Assembly: GCF_029784165.1 (NCBI RefSeq)
Contig: NC_073695.1
Coordinates: 57,707,290-57,771,289 of the forward strand
Direction: 5' to 3'
DNA from: Wyeomyia smithii
Lineage: Eukaryota; Arthropoda; Insecta; Diptera; Culicidae
Length of the DNA stretch: 64,000 bases
Shown here: in pieces, positions 14,602-24,769 of the stretch
How positions within the stretch are numbered: position 1 is the first letter of the stretch
Layout: each line of letters opens with the position of its first letter
Position numbers and translations under genes: made by a program
Notes under the pieces: generated by a model
The model's database searches: none
The model's input: only the letters and a program-made list of their open reading frames with translations
What the model was told of the DNA's origin: nothing

Positions 14602-17570
14602 CATGGCCATCACATCCAACATCAATCACAGCATCAAATTTATCCAAGCAAATCTCCATCATGCAAAGGGGGCTAGCGCAGTACTTTGCAAGAGATTCGC
14701 TAAAAGCAAACTGGATATTGCTTTCATCCAGGAGCCATGGTCGTATAATGGAAAAATACTGGGTCTTGACATTAAATCGTGTAAGTTAATATATGACGAA
14801 ACACAGCAATCTCCCAGGTGTGCTATTGTTACTAGCAAAAAATAAATATTATGCCTATTACAGAATTTATTAAACTTGATATTGTGGCGGTAGCTATACA
14901 AATCTCCACCACACGTGGTAAAACTGAAATCTACATAGCTTCGGCATATTTTCCTGGAGACATAGATGAGGCGCCTCCACCAGAAGCTTCAGCATTCGTG
15001 TCATTCTGTAAAAATCAGAACAAAGCATTCATCATAGGTTGCGACGCAAACGCACATCATACAGTATGGAGCAGTAACGATATGAACAAAAGAGGTGAGT
15101 GCTTACTAGAATACATAACTAAAAATAATATAGATATTTGTAATAAAGGGACTGACTTCACTTTCATGAACTCCATAAGACTTTGCAGTAACACCCTTTC
15201 GGAAAGAATACATAATTGGCATGTCTCCAATGAAGTATCCTTATCCGTTCACAGACATATTTTATTCGAATACAAAACAAAAGACATTATCAAAGAAACT
15301 TTTAGAGACCCCAGAAAAACGAACTGGGGGCTATACTATTCTTATCTATTAGCGGGAGGCAACTTCCCGAATGATATTATAACCACAAACAGAGAACTTG
15401 AAAATGTCTCTGTTCAAGTAACAAATAGAATCATCCAAGCTTATAACAACAGTTGTCCGATCAGGATTCGATCAACAAACAGTGATGTTCCATGGTGGAA
15501 CACCAGACTAGATAATCTGAGGAAGCAGGCACGAAAAGAGTTTAATCGCGCAAAGCGCACCTCACAGTGGGATGCATAAAGAACAGCTCTTACTACGTAC
15601 AACAAAGAAATAAGGAAATCTAAACGTAAAAACTGAAGGCACACATGCGAAAATATCGAGAGTACTCCAGTGGTTGCTAGGTTACAAAAAGTTCTTTCAC
15701 AAGATCATTCTAATGGCTTAGGCACTTTGAAATATGACAGCGGAGCTTTCACTTCCACCGCCACAGAAGCTTTGAACCTAATGATGGAGGTACACTTCCC
15801 AGGATCCTCACCAGTCGTGAGCGAAAGTGCAACTTCGTTGGAATCATACACTGGATCAGAAACGACCAGCATAATTAATTCCAATGAACCCAATGAAATT
15901 GTAGGTGCAGCTGGGCAAAATATGACCAGAGAGCATTCGCTAGATCTAGCAAGTCGTATTTTTACTCACGCGAGGATTGAATGGGCAACAAATTGGTTTG
16001 CACCATATAAATCACCAGGTTCTGACGAAATCCGTCCTATCATGATTCAAGAGGGCAAAGGAAGTTTAAAATATATTCCAAAAAGCTGGCGCCAAGTTTG
16101 TGTTGTCTTTATTCAGAAAGCTATTAAAAAGGACAAAACGAGTCCAAAATCGTTTAGACCAATTAGCCTTTCGTCATTCATGTTGAAATTGATGGAGAAA
16201 CTCATCGATGACTAGGGTAGGTGAGCCAGTTATGGCAAGTGCACCAGTTATGGCTATATCACATAAGCGCAATGGTACCAGTTATGGCAATACTCCATTT
16301 AAACTCCATGGGCCATAACTGGTTCATGCCATAATTGGTACATTTTTAGGTATTGCCATAACTGGTACTCCTCCCCTATACAAAGTCAGAATATCTGAAG
16401 CCAAAACCTTTGAATAAATATCAATTTGCTTAACAGCATAACAAATCCACAGTAACAGCACTTCATGCACTAGTAACAAAAATTGAAAAAAAAACATTCG
16501 AAGCCAAAAAAAACATGCTAGCAGCATTTCTAGACATCGAAGGCGCTTTTGATAATGCATCCTATAATTCAATGAAAGGTGTTATGATAAAACGTAACTT
16601 CGACAAAACTATCGTTGACTAGATATTTGAAAAGTTACAAAAAAGAGAATTAACTTGCAATCATGGAGGCTCAACAGTCACAGTAAGGACTGCAAAAGGA
16701 TGCCCACAGGGAGGGGTTCTCTCACCCCTGTTGTGGTCATTAGTGGTTGATGAACTGTTGACACAACTAGAATCACAGGGTTATGAAGTAATTGGTTTTG
16801 CGGACGATATAGTAGTTATAGTTCGTGGAAAATATGAGCATGTAATCAGGAAAAAAATCAAAATTCTTGACTTATGTCTCAATGGAACGAAATTAGAACT
16901 TTTTCAAGAGGTCAACTACTTAGGAGTAACTCTAGACAGCAAATTAAATTGGAGCTTACATATAGAAAAAATGATAAATAAGGCTACAAGTGCCTTATGG
17001 ATCAGTTAAAAAACCTTTGGTAACAAATGGGGATTGAAGCCAAAGATGATCTATTGGATCTATACAGCTATCGTTAGACCCAGAAAAACATATGCGTCCT
17101 TAGTATGTTGGCCAAAAACAAATGTCAGGTATGCTCAAAAGAAGCTGGAAAAGTTGCAAAGACTTGCCACAATTTCCATCACTGGAGCAATTCGAAGTAC
17201 TCCTTCAAAGGCACTAGATGCTATGTTAAGCTTACTTCCATTGCATCTATTTGTACAATTAGAAGCAGAAAAAAGCGCACTAAGGCTACAAAGAACAAAA
17301 AAGTTCCTTGAAGGAGACCTTAGGGGACACCTCAGTATACTTGAAAATTTCAAAATCAGTGCAATGTTATCTCAGGAAGACTGGATGGATAGGCAGTACA
17401 ACTTTGAACGACTATTCCAAGTGACTGAGCCAAGTCGCACTGAATGGGAATCAGGTGGGCCTAGCATTCAACCAGGCTCAGTAGTGTTCTACACGGATGG
17501 CTCCAGGTTAAACAATAGGGTTGGCGCTGGGGTGGCAGGCCCTGGAGTCAATCTTTCAATAAACACTTAA
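14585..17570 (+). pseudogene. LOA-clade ORF2: endonuclease, RT and partial RNase H
   Basis: Endonuclease residues appear first (FIQANLHH, AFIQEPW, GCDANAHHTVW) in two frames split near 14840. Reverse transcriptase follows: FRPISLSSF near 16155, AFLDIEGAFDNASYNSM near 16525, GCPQGGVLSPLLW near 16698, and an intact catalytic GFADDIVVI near 16795. RNase H begins with VVFYTDGSRLNNRVGAGVAG near 17485 and breaks off at 17570. Stops or shifts occur near 14845, 15577, 15636, 16213 (MITE) and 16620. It cannot make a full protein. Confidence 0.8.
16213..16378. mobile_element. ~165-bp TA MITE inside the LOA reverse transcriptase
   Basis: Left end TAGGGTAGGTGAGCCAGTTA and, on the opposite strand, right end TAGGGGAGGAGTACCAGTTA form 26-bp imperfect inverted repeats. 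The motif CCAGTTATGGC recurs four or more times in both orientations, making the element nearly palindromic. It splits RT coding just after KLMEKLIDD. TA bounds both ends. Confidence 0.75.
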
Positions 17571-17576
17571 TACAAC

Positions 17577-17876
17577 CATTAGATATCTGGATGACTTCTC
17601 CCAATAAGGCAGTGAACTTTATTCGTTCAATAATACCTTATTGGGACGATGCCTATATTCAGCAAGTGGAAACCATTCAACCTAATAGTGGTACGACACC
17701 CTGATAAGGCTTACATCAAATAGGGGCCCGCCACAAAAGATCAAATCTCTGGTCGCAGTGGAAAATGTACCCAACAGGAAAAAAACCTAATATATGAACT
17801 TTTCCTCAGTTGTGATGAAAAAAAAATCTAAGACAGATAACTGAGTTTGATAAATTTCCCATTAGAGGTAATTATA
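17577..17876. other. Unassigned sequence between LOA and ITm remnants
   Basis: This may be decayed LOA 3' sequence, but I see no convincing RNase H continuation. A small imperfect palindrome around CCCAATAAGG...CCTTATTGGG lies at about 17598-17646. Confidence 0.3.
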
Positions 17877-18720
17877 TTAGCTTATTTGCAAAATAATTCT
17901 ACGCCCTTGCGAGCTGCCTTCCGGCAGTGTACCCACCATGGCCAACGAAAACATGCGTGTAGGCATGTTTTTAAGCTCTGCTTTTGTTTTATTCATAAAT
18001 TCCTCCTCAGATTCCGCGACAAAATCGTTGGAGTAGATCTTACGCATCAGGTTTGCCCAGAAATTCACGATGGGACGCAGCTGGGGGGCTGGGGCACGTA
18101 GCGAGCTCGCCAACTTTGGTGCCACATCTATATTCAGGCGTTTCATCTCCTCCAACGATCAGCCCGAGTAGTGGGCCGACGCCATATCTGGCCAAAACCG
18201 CGGCCACGTCTTCGCCTTTTTAATATTTCTTGATGAGCGTGGAAACTTATGGCAGGCACTTCGTACTATAAATTTCCCCGTTCACTTCCAGCCCCGAGCG
18301 AAAGCAGAGCGGTTTTGACATCCTCTTCTCGCTGATTGTCAGCCACAGCAGCACCATGGAGAACTTGGTGTGATCAATGAACTTCACCTCGGTGCTCATT
18401 TCCTTCGTGGTCTCGTCGTTCACCACCACCACCACGTCGCGATTTACCGGGAAAATCGACTTGACCATCTTATTCAGGCGCTGCCACTGCGTCATTGCCT
18501 GCAGCTCATGTGGACGGGACTGCCGCTTCCTGACATGTATATCTATGTTCGCCAGGTACTTTTTCACTGTTTGACCGGTTGCACCGACCTCCCGGCCAAA
18601 CGCACGTAGCAATGTGCCCACTTTTCTCTCGGTCTTCCTCTTCAGTATCCTTTGGAGCTTCTTATTGCTTAGGGTAATCGGAACCGGGCTTTCTTTTGAT
18701 GCACTGATTGTTGTCCTATA
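17877..18720 (-). pseudogene. Dead ITm-type (Tc1/mariner superfamily) transposase
   Basis: Read on the minus strand. The N-terminal part (18720 to about 18530) has a helix-turn-helix-like region ending RAFGREVGATGQTVKKYL. It then reads VVVVNDETTKE, corresponding to the usual MDDE block with the catalytic Asp kept. VLLWLTISEKRMSKPLCF follows. After frame changes, FWPDMASAHYSG supplies the second catalytic Asp (about 18165-18200). The final block reads LRPIVNFWANLMRKIYSN, where relatives have PIE; the catalytic Glu is replaced by Val at codon 18066-18068. With frameshifts and a truncated middle, it cannot be active. Terminal repeats were not found. A second relative, keeping its Glu, lies at 59800-60720. 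Confidence 0.75.
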
Positions 18721-18958
18721 GTGCCAAGATGTTGCACATGCCGGAACGATGTCCGTTTCACGACGATGTCCGTTTTCGCGACGACGGGGTACCGTTCTTC
18801 AAACGTGCACACTTATGAACGGAGTAGCTTTATTGTTTTCGCCACAAGGGTTAGAGAAAGACTTATAGAGCTGTCAATTTTTTTTCTACTGACTCATGGA
18901 TTACTTTGATTGATGCTGCATGGGGAGCTCCGTCAGTGCGTATGAGGGTAAACTAGAG

Positions 18959-19893
18959 ATCCTCAGAGGGAGAGATAAGCGATGAAAAAAACCGCTGATT
19001 TGGCAACTAGGTTTCACATATCAGAGGTGCCAGATCTCTTCTCAATGCGCAATGTTGACTAACTTTTTAATTCGGCTCGTGTAGCTGATGGTGACGGTGG
19101 AAATCCTGGGGAATAATAAAGTGCATCACAAAAACCGTGAAGGTGTTAAATTTTATGTTTATGTTTAATTTTATATACCGTAATGCATCAAATTTCGAAC
19201 ACTTAACTTCGTAACTTCTTGCACTAAAAAATCAGCGAAAAATATTTTTTTTCGACGATCTCAAAGGTTTACCATGTTGGTTAATTTATTTTTGTTGCAA
19301 TTAAGTGGTATTTGTATAGATTCAAACAAGTTTTGTTTATTAAATTAACAAGAATTCAAACCTAGGTTTTGATTCAAATTCCGAACACTTCCATGTAATT
19401 ACTAAGAGATAGATAGGCAAACCGTCCCAACACTGACTGTCACTTTTTTCAACGCCTGCTGGTTCCCTGGAAATGGCCCCACAGTGAAGAGCTTTACATG
19501 ACAGGGTAAAGGACATTCCGAGGAACGAAATGGTATATAATAATCATACTTTTGATTACTCTAGCTATAATAATGTGGTTTTCATTCTAAAGTGTTCGAA
19601 GTTTGAGACTGTTCTAAGTTTGAGTCAAAACGGTACTTTCATCATTATTCTGTAGACCATACAAGGGGTTTGTGAACCACCAGTTAAAAATCACTGTGAT
19701 GAAGCAACTTTGGAGCTTTCTCAATTCATGTTTTAGCAATAGAACATGAAAAACGTGTAAATATAAATATATTCTTTATAGAACCTTATTGCAATACCTT
19801 TCAATGTGTTACCTTTCTTGTTCGTTTGGCTCGAATTTTGACATGTTCGTTTGGCTCACAACACTCTCTTCGCATATCTCTCCCTCTGAGTAT
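18959..19893. repeat. Possible 935-bp element with inverted CTCAGAGGGAGAGATA ends
   Basis: The sequence ATCCTCAGAGGGAGAGATAA at 18959 is matched in reverse complement at 19871-19893 (CGCATATCTCTCCCTCTGAG). The pair could be the ends of a MITE that later received the element at 19178-19633, or an old inverted repeat. No clear target duplication. The 4.9-kb element starts five bases after the right copy. Confidence 0.4.
19178..19633. mobile_element. 456-bp TA MITE with CCGT...ACGG ends
   Basis: Left end CCGTAATGCATCAAATTTCG and the reverse complement of the right end (CCGTTTTGACTCAAACTT) are imperfect inverted repeats. An inner CGAACACTT / AAGTGTTCG pair lies on each side. TA flanks both ends. 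No coding sequence. Confidence 0.6.
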
Positions 19894-19907
19894 TGCTACA
19901 CACCAAA

Positions 19908-20225
19908 TTTAATTTGCTGGAAACCAGCAAAATTTTGCTGATTTTTGGTGTGCTGTATTTCCAGCAATCTGTCCAGCAAAATGAAATTTGCTGATCAATC
20001 AGCAATACTCAATTGCATAAAAATGACAGATCGCTTGCTGTATGTTCAGTAAAACAAAATACTGTTTGCTGGTTAGCCAGTTATTGTTTTTGCTGGAGTT
20101 CAGCAAGATTTAATACCGCTTGCTGATTTGTCAGAGTCAGAGTACATTTTGCTGATTTTACAGTTATTGTTATTTTTTGCTGAACGTCCAGCAAAACAAA
20201 AATTGATTTACTGGTTAACCAGTAG
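19908..20225. repeat. Left subterminal TTGCTG/CAGCAA array
   Basis: About 17 to 20 copies of TTGCTG, CAGCAA or one-base variants such as TACTGG and CAGTAAA, in both orientations at irregular spacing, separated by AT-rich bases. The matching array lies at 24490-24755. Confidence 0.8.
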
Positions 20226-20553
20226 GGGCCTGAACACCATGTTTTGTTCAGGCATTAGCTTTCGCCCACCCGCAGAATCACAGCCAAATTACAGTTGATA
20301 TTTTTTATATTCTTTATTTTATTTCGACATTATCCAACTTAACTGTAATTTAACTATGAATGTGCGCGGGCGTAATAGAATGCTTAGACAGAATATGGTA
20401 GCCACGCACTATTGAATTTTCTTTATGTACTTCCAATGATAACTGAAAATAAAATGAAAATAAAAATTACAGAACATTGTGAACGAACATTAAAAATAAA
20501 TGAAACAATAGTTTGAACTAAAAAAAAATTATTACGAAAGAAGTTTTAACTTT

Positions 20554-23500
20554 TTATTTCAATTGTAAAAGGAAGCTGTTAGCGGTGGCTGTAGGTTTCG
20601 TTATCTTGAGTACAGTTGAAGTAAAAAAAAAGTAAAAATTCGAGAGTGATGGCTCGAATTTCGTATTGAAGTAATAATGCGATTTGATCAAAGTAAAAAA
20701 AGTAATGGGTAATTCGGAGCCCGCATAGAAAACGTTTTTTCCTATACGAACGTACCCTTCTCCTGAACTGTATATGGGGGCCTTCACAATTAGGACTGGG
20801 TTTTTCGTGGCTTTATACCTCTGAGCATACTGCTCGACATCTTCTTCTGGCTGAAAATAGAGAATATTATTTGACTGTAAATTCAGTACACATTTTTTTT
20901 TTCATTGAAGAAATAACATACATCAATCCACTCTACAATTCTCTCCAGAAGGTTATTAACTTTCTGTGAACCGTCATTTGTCCGCTTCGCGCCGCGTGAT
21001 GGATTTTTTTCCTTTGCGGATGAAATCTTAAAAAAACAAATTAATTTGGATTAATGCGTTTTTTTTAAATAAACATAACGGTGACTTACGATCCGGTATT
21101 GTTGAGTGTAGGTGGGCAAATCTATTGGTAACTTTGATCTGCAATGAATCTAGTTCACCTTCGATGTTGGGATTAGCGGATGGAAACATGTCATTAAAAT
21201 CCAAGTTAATCTATATGAAGACACATGACTAATAAAAATAGAAAAAAAAATCTCACTTCAAAATTACCAAGGCTCCTCTGAACGCCGTAGAAAGTGGGAA
21301 CATTTCCAACATTAGCTCGGGTTCGGTAACTTTTCTGCGATGCTCTTGGCGAATTTTGAAGGTCTTTATCCAGTTTGCTCGTATCATCTCTAGTGATTCG
21401 TCGGATGGCACGATGAATTTAAGGTTTTCAACCTAAAAATAACAAATATTAAGATGCGAAAGAAAGGAAACGAAAAATTGCCCGCAAATTTTAATTGGAA
21501 TTTAAATTTTTTTTATTTATTAATTTTTTCGGAAAAGTTTCTTTTCTGTTTCGCTTACGCTGTAAAACTTCTAATTTGTATGTACGTTCAAACATCTCCT
21601 CACGTTTTGTTTGCAACTTTGTGAACTTCTAGTTTTTAAGGTATGAATTCAAATACATATGAAAAAACAAAAACTGTATAATCAAGAAAAAGGAATAGTT
21701 TTCCTCATTGAAATAACTTTAAAAAATTAAAAAAGAATTGAGATATCATTCTTTAGGACGCATAGATTATTTTGAATAATCACGAATAAACAAAAAAGGA
21801 CATCCATAAATACGTAACGCAAAAAACCCAATTTTTAGACCCCTACCCCCCATATGCAACAAAACGTAACGCCAGCAACTACCCCCCATAAAAATTACGT
21901 AACGCTGTAGAAGAATTTGCTAAACAAAAATGCTCGCTTTGGAGAGTCTCTTAAGAGATTTTTTTGTTATGTAACGTTGATCTTACCTCCCCTATGCTAA
22001 GACAAGACGTGACAGCTGGTCACCGTTACATTCAACTAATTTGAACCGGCTGCTGATTGGCTGAATTCGATAACGCAATCGTCACGTAGAAAATACAACG
22101 AGGTTACTTTTCACTGTAAAGCAGTGATGCTGGAGAGTCATAATTTACTATTATAATTGTTCATAAATAATCATGCAAAAGTATGCAAGGTACATGATAT
22201 TACCGAGTAATGTATTTCACTGTTATAACTTTAAAAATGCATTGATTTATCGTTTATTATTATTTCGGTTGCAGTCCAAGAAACTTAGAAAGAAAAAATT
22301 TGGGTACCAAGAAACTTAGGAAGAAAAAATTTGATAATAGAAGTATGCTTTATTGAACATAAAATAATAAATAAGAATTGAGTATTATTCGCCTATATAT
22401 TGCAATTTTAATTTGTTTTACTTTCATTGACCTGCAGAAGTTGTTAAAAATAATCATTCTGGCATCAACGGTATGGAACGTTCAAAAAAATTTCGACGGG
22501 GATGACGGCCGTTACGAAAAGAAAAATAAGAAGCCAGCTGTCTTGTCTTAGCCCATATGTAAAGGATGGTAACGCTCAAGGATACCCTCTATCCCCCTTA
22601 TGAGCGTTACGTAATTTTTGATTGCCGCCAAAGTTGTGTCGAACACATTTTTTTCACGTGTTAACTAAGAACAGTCCTCGAATTAACCTAAGCTTGCATC
22701 AGTGTCTATAACTTGAATAACTCTCGGATGGATGGACTCTTGGACAGCTACTCGGGAAAAAATCGACTAGTCTTTTCAATACTCTTCTCTTGAATTTATC
22801 CTACGTGATATAGTTTGCGCTTAGTTTTGTCAGATTTACAATGTTTCTGCATGATTTGAATGGTCTTTTCAATTTCGATGGGTAGTGACGCGAAGGCATT
22901 GGTAAATTTAACTGCTGATTGAAATTTTCATGAAAATATCTATGTAGGAGCTAAAAGCCGCTGCTAAAACCCTTCTGCAAATTAAGATCAGGACGATATG
23001 AAACTGACTTTATCGCAAACACAGTCCTATATAACAATACTATGTTATATCTGCAATGCAAGTACAATCACCACATCGAAGATTTTCCCATAGAGGTACT
23101 GTTTGTATAATAAAACATATTACAAAATCGAATAAATGTTTTATATCAGAAATTCTTCCAGGGGCCGTTCAGCTTTTTGCTTCGCTTTCAAAAGCGAACT
23201 TTCGAAAGAGAACAAGAGCGTTGGAATGTTCAAATGTGGTTGTCATCACAGAGAAAATCGAGCTTTTGTATAAACACACACACATCGGGGCCCTATTACA
23301 GAAGATGAGGCGATCAACTCGCCTCGTGTTCAGTCACTGACGAGACGAGCCAAATGTTGTATTGCAGAACGCAAATGAAACTTGGCTGATGAAGCTGGGT
23401 CAACGACTCGCCATCTGTAATACCATATTGGTCAGACTAGAAACTCGCCACTTGTCGTCTCCTGTAATAGCCCCCATCAAATGTTTTAAAACTATGTCGA

Positions 23501-24372
23501 TTGTTATATGACTCGCCCGGTCAGTTTTTCGAGAAACGTTATAAGCGAGCAACATAAAGTATGAAAAAGAACTTACGATTTCTATCAAGTTTTCCTCAGT
23601 AGTTTCCAAACTGGTTCCTGTGGCATTGCTGGTTGATGCATCGAAGTTGATATTTACATTAGGAATAACTTTGTTCTGACGGATCTGCTTTTCGTGCTTC
23701 TTCACCATATATTCAATATGGTAGTGTAGATTGCCACAATGCTTTCCGTATCCTCTTCCGTGCGGGTAAAACCACACAGCCTAAAAAAAAACATGTTATA
23801 CTCGATATTGAAATGAACATCTTAATCCGACAGAACCTGGGGTACCTCCGCAAACTCCGATTTCAGCATATCATATTTGTTTACCAATGAAACGGCAATA
23901 ATATTTTTATAATGTGTGCTTGGATGACTAAAAAAAAGGGAAAAAAAATAAAAACGTAAAAAGTACGGTCAAAAATATATATGTACACCAGAAAACTGTT
24001 CGGATTGGACACTTCAGCGACTAAAGTGTTCTCCATCAACGATCCTATTTCTCAATGCTTAAAATCTGCACATTTACCAGTGCAATTAAAATTTTACGCC
24101 CCTACCTATTCTCAACTTCAGAACTCAAATATTTTGAACAACTCATTTTTGTCGATGTGAGTTTTTGAATGACGCTGCAATCCATCGACATATCCTTCCA
24201 CAGATTGTTTACAAAAAAAAAACACTGTACTTCATCTGCCATCTTTGCTTAGTTGTGCTGAAAATATGAAATTTTGTGAAAAAAATAAACTTTACTTACG
24301 GAACAACATCTCCCAGTCGAAGCCATCTCTGTTTTGCAGTATTTTAACAATTTGCTGCAATTCCGCTTCCAT
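20554..24372 (-). CDS. Spliced gene of unknown function inside the TIR element
   Basis: Eight exons can be traced on the minus strand: 24372-24300, 24247-24106, 23927-23837, 23780-23577, 21432-21268, 21210-21090, 21026-20922 and 20850-20554. Introns are GT-AG; several donors read GTAAGT, and acceptors of exons 3, 4 and 7 follow T-rich tracts. Exon phases match at every junction except exon 6 to exon 7, where one base is surplus. The start is ATG at 24370-24372 (MEAELQQIV). The ~398-residue product has no signal peptide or membrane segment. Segments include HPSTHYKNIIAVSLVNKY, AVWFYPHGRGYGKHCG and a C-terminal WIDPEEDVEQYAQRYKAT. The layout recalls uncharacterised multi-exon proteins in insects, cnidarians and fish with a Y...LV.KYP-type block, but that is memory of a style, not a verified match. 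No DDE, RT or nuclease motif was recognised. Confidence 0.65.
21798..22629. mobile_element. ~830-bp fold-back MITE with ACGTAACGC ends, in the large intron
   Basis: Left CATCCATAAATACGTAACGC and, on the opposite strand, right GGCAATCAAAAATTACGTAACGC-type ends are imperfect inverted repeats. A second inverted pair lies further in (CTAAGACAAGACGTGACAGC against GCTGTCTTGTCTTAG). C-rich runs (CCCCTACCCCCC) follow the left end, matched by CCCCCTTATGAGCG at the right. An internal ~31-bp duplication lies near 22274-22335. It sits within the intron between exons 4 and 5 of the 20554-24372 gene. Ends are approximate. Confidence 0.65.
23287..23475. mobile_element. ~190-bp MITE with GGGGCyCTATTACAG ends
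   Basis: Left end GGGGCCCTATTACAGAAGA and the reverse complement of the right end GGGGGCTATTACAGGAGACG are inverted repeats. ATC lies just outside both ends, a possible 3-bp duplication. GAGGCGA and CTCGCC motifs recur inside. It lies in the same intron as the larger fold-back MITE. Confidence 0.65.
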
Positions 24373-24489
24373 TTTCAGGAGTATTTTTTTAAACACACAC
24401 TTTTCATACTTGCGTCAGCTTCACAACGGTTTGGCGGTTTTCACTTAATGACAGCTCGATGTAAAACTTTCGACATATCGATTTGTTCA

Positions 24490-24755
24490 CTGGTTTCCAG
24501 CAAACATTATTTTGCTGTTTTGTGTTCAGCAAACAGTTTTGCTGTTTTTCCGTGAATCACTGAATCGATTACTGGTTTTCAGTTAATTGATCAATGAAAT
24601 ACTGGTTTACAGTGAAAAATAAATAACTGAACGGAATTCAGTAAATCGTGGTACTGAATAACAGCAATTATTTGAAAAAAAAAATGCTGTTAATCAGTAA
24701 ACAAGTGGTTTGCTGGTATGTTTCCAGCAAAAAAAATTGCTGAACCATGACAAGA
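24490..24755. repeat. Right subterminal TTGCTG/CAGCAA array
   Basis: Counterpart of the left array: repeated TTTGCTG, CAGCAAA, CAGTAAA and ACTGGTTT motifs in both orientations between the first exon of the internal gene and the right terminal repeat. The promoter of that gene must lie in or next to this array. Confidence 0.75.
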
Positions 24756-24769
24756 AATTTTGGTGTGTA

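Larger units (their letters stand above)
13671..17576 (+). mobile_element. Decayed LOA/Lian-clade non-LTR retrotransposon
   Basis: A LINE with ORF1, then ORF2 encoding an endonuclease, reverse transcriptase and the start of an RNase H domain. LOA-clade elements such as Lian of Aedes carry RNase H downstream of RT, which fits. Endonuclease wording (FIQANLHHAKGASAVL, FIQEPWSYNGKI) also fits this clade. Several frameshifts and stops are present, and a MITE interrupts RT at 16213-16378. The 3' end is not defined; recognisable sequence stops inside RNase H. The 5' end abuts the TTTGTA array. Confidence 0.8.
19899..24767 (-). mobile_element. 4.9-kb TIR element carrying an eight-exon gene
   Basis: The ends are CACACCAAATTTAATTTGC and, on the opposite strand, CACACCAAAATTTCTTGTC, both flanked by TA (19897-19898 and 24768-24769). 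Each end continues into several hundred bases rich in TTGCTG and CAGCAA motifs in both orientations, a subterminal array of the kind transposases often bind. Between the arrays lies one minus-strand spliced gene (20554-24372) and two smaller MITEs in its largest intron. No DDE transposase motif is recognisable. Either the spliced gene is the mobilisation protein of an unfamiliar transposon, or it is cargo in a non-autonomous one. TA flanks alone do not fix a superfamily. Confidence 0.7.
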
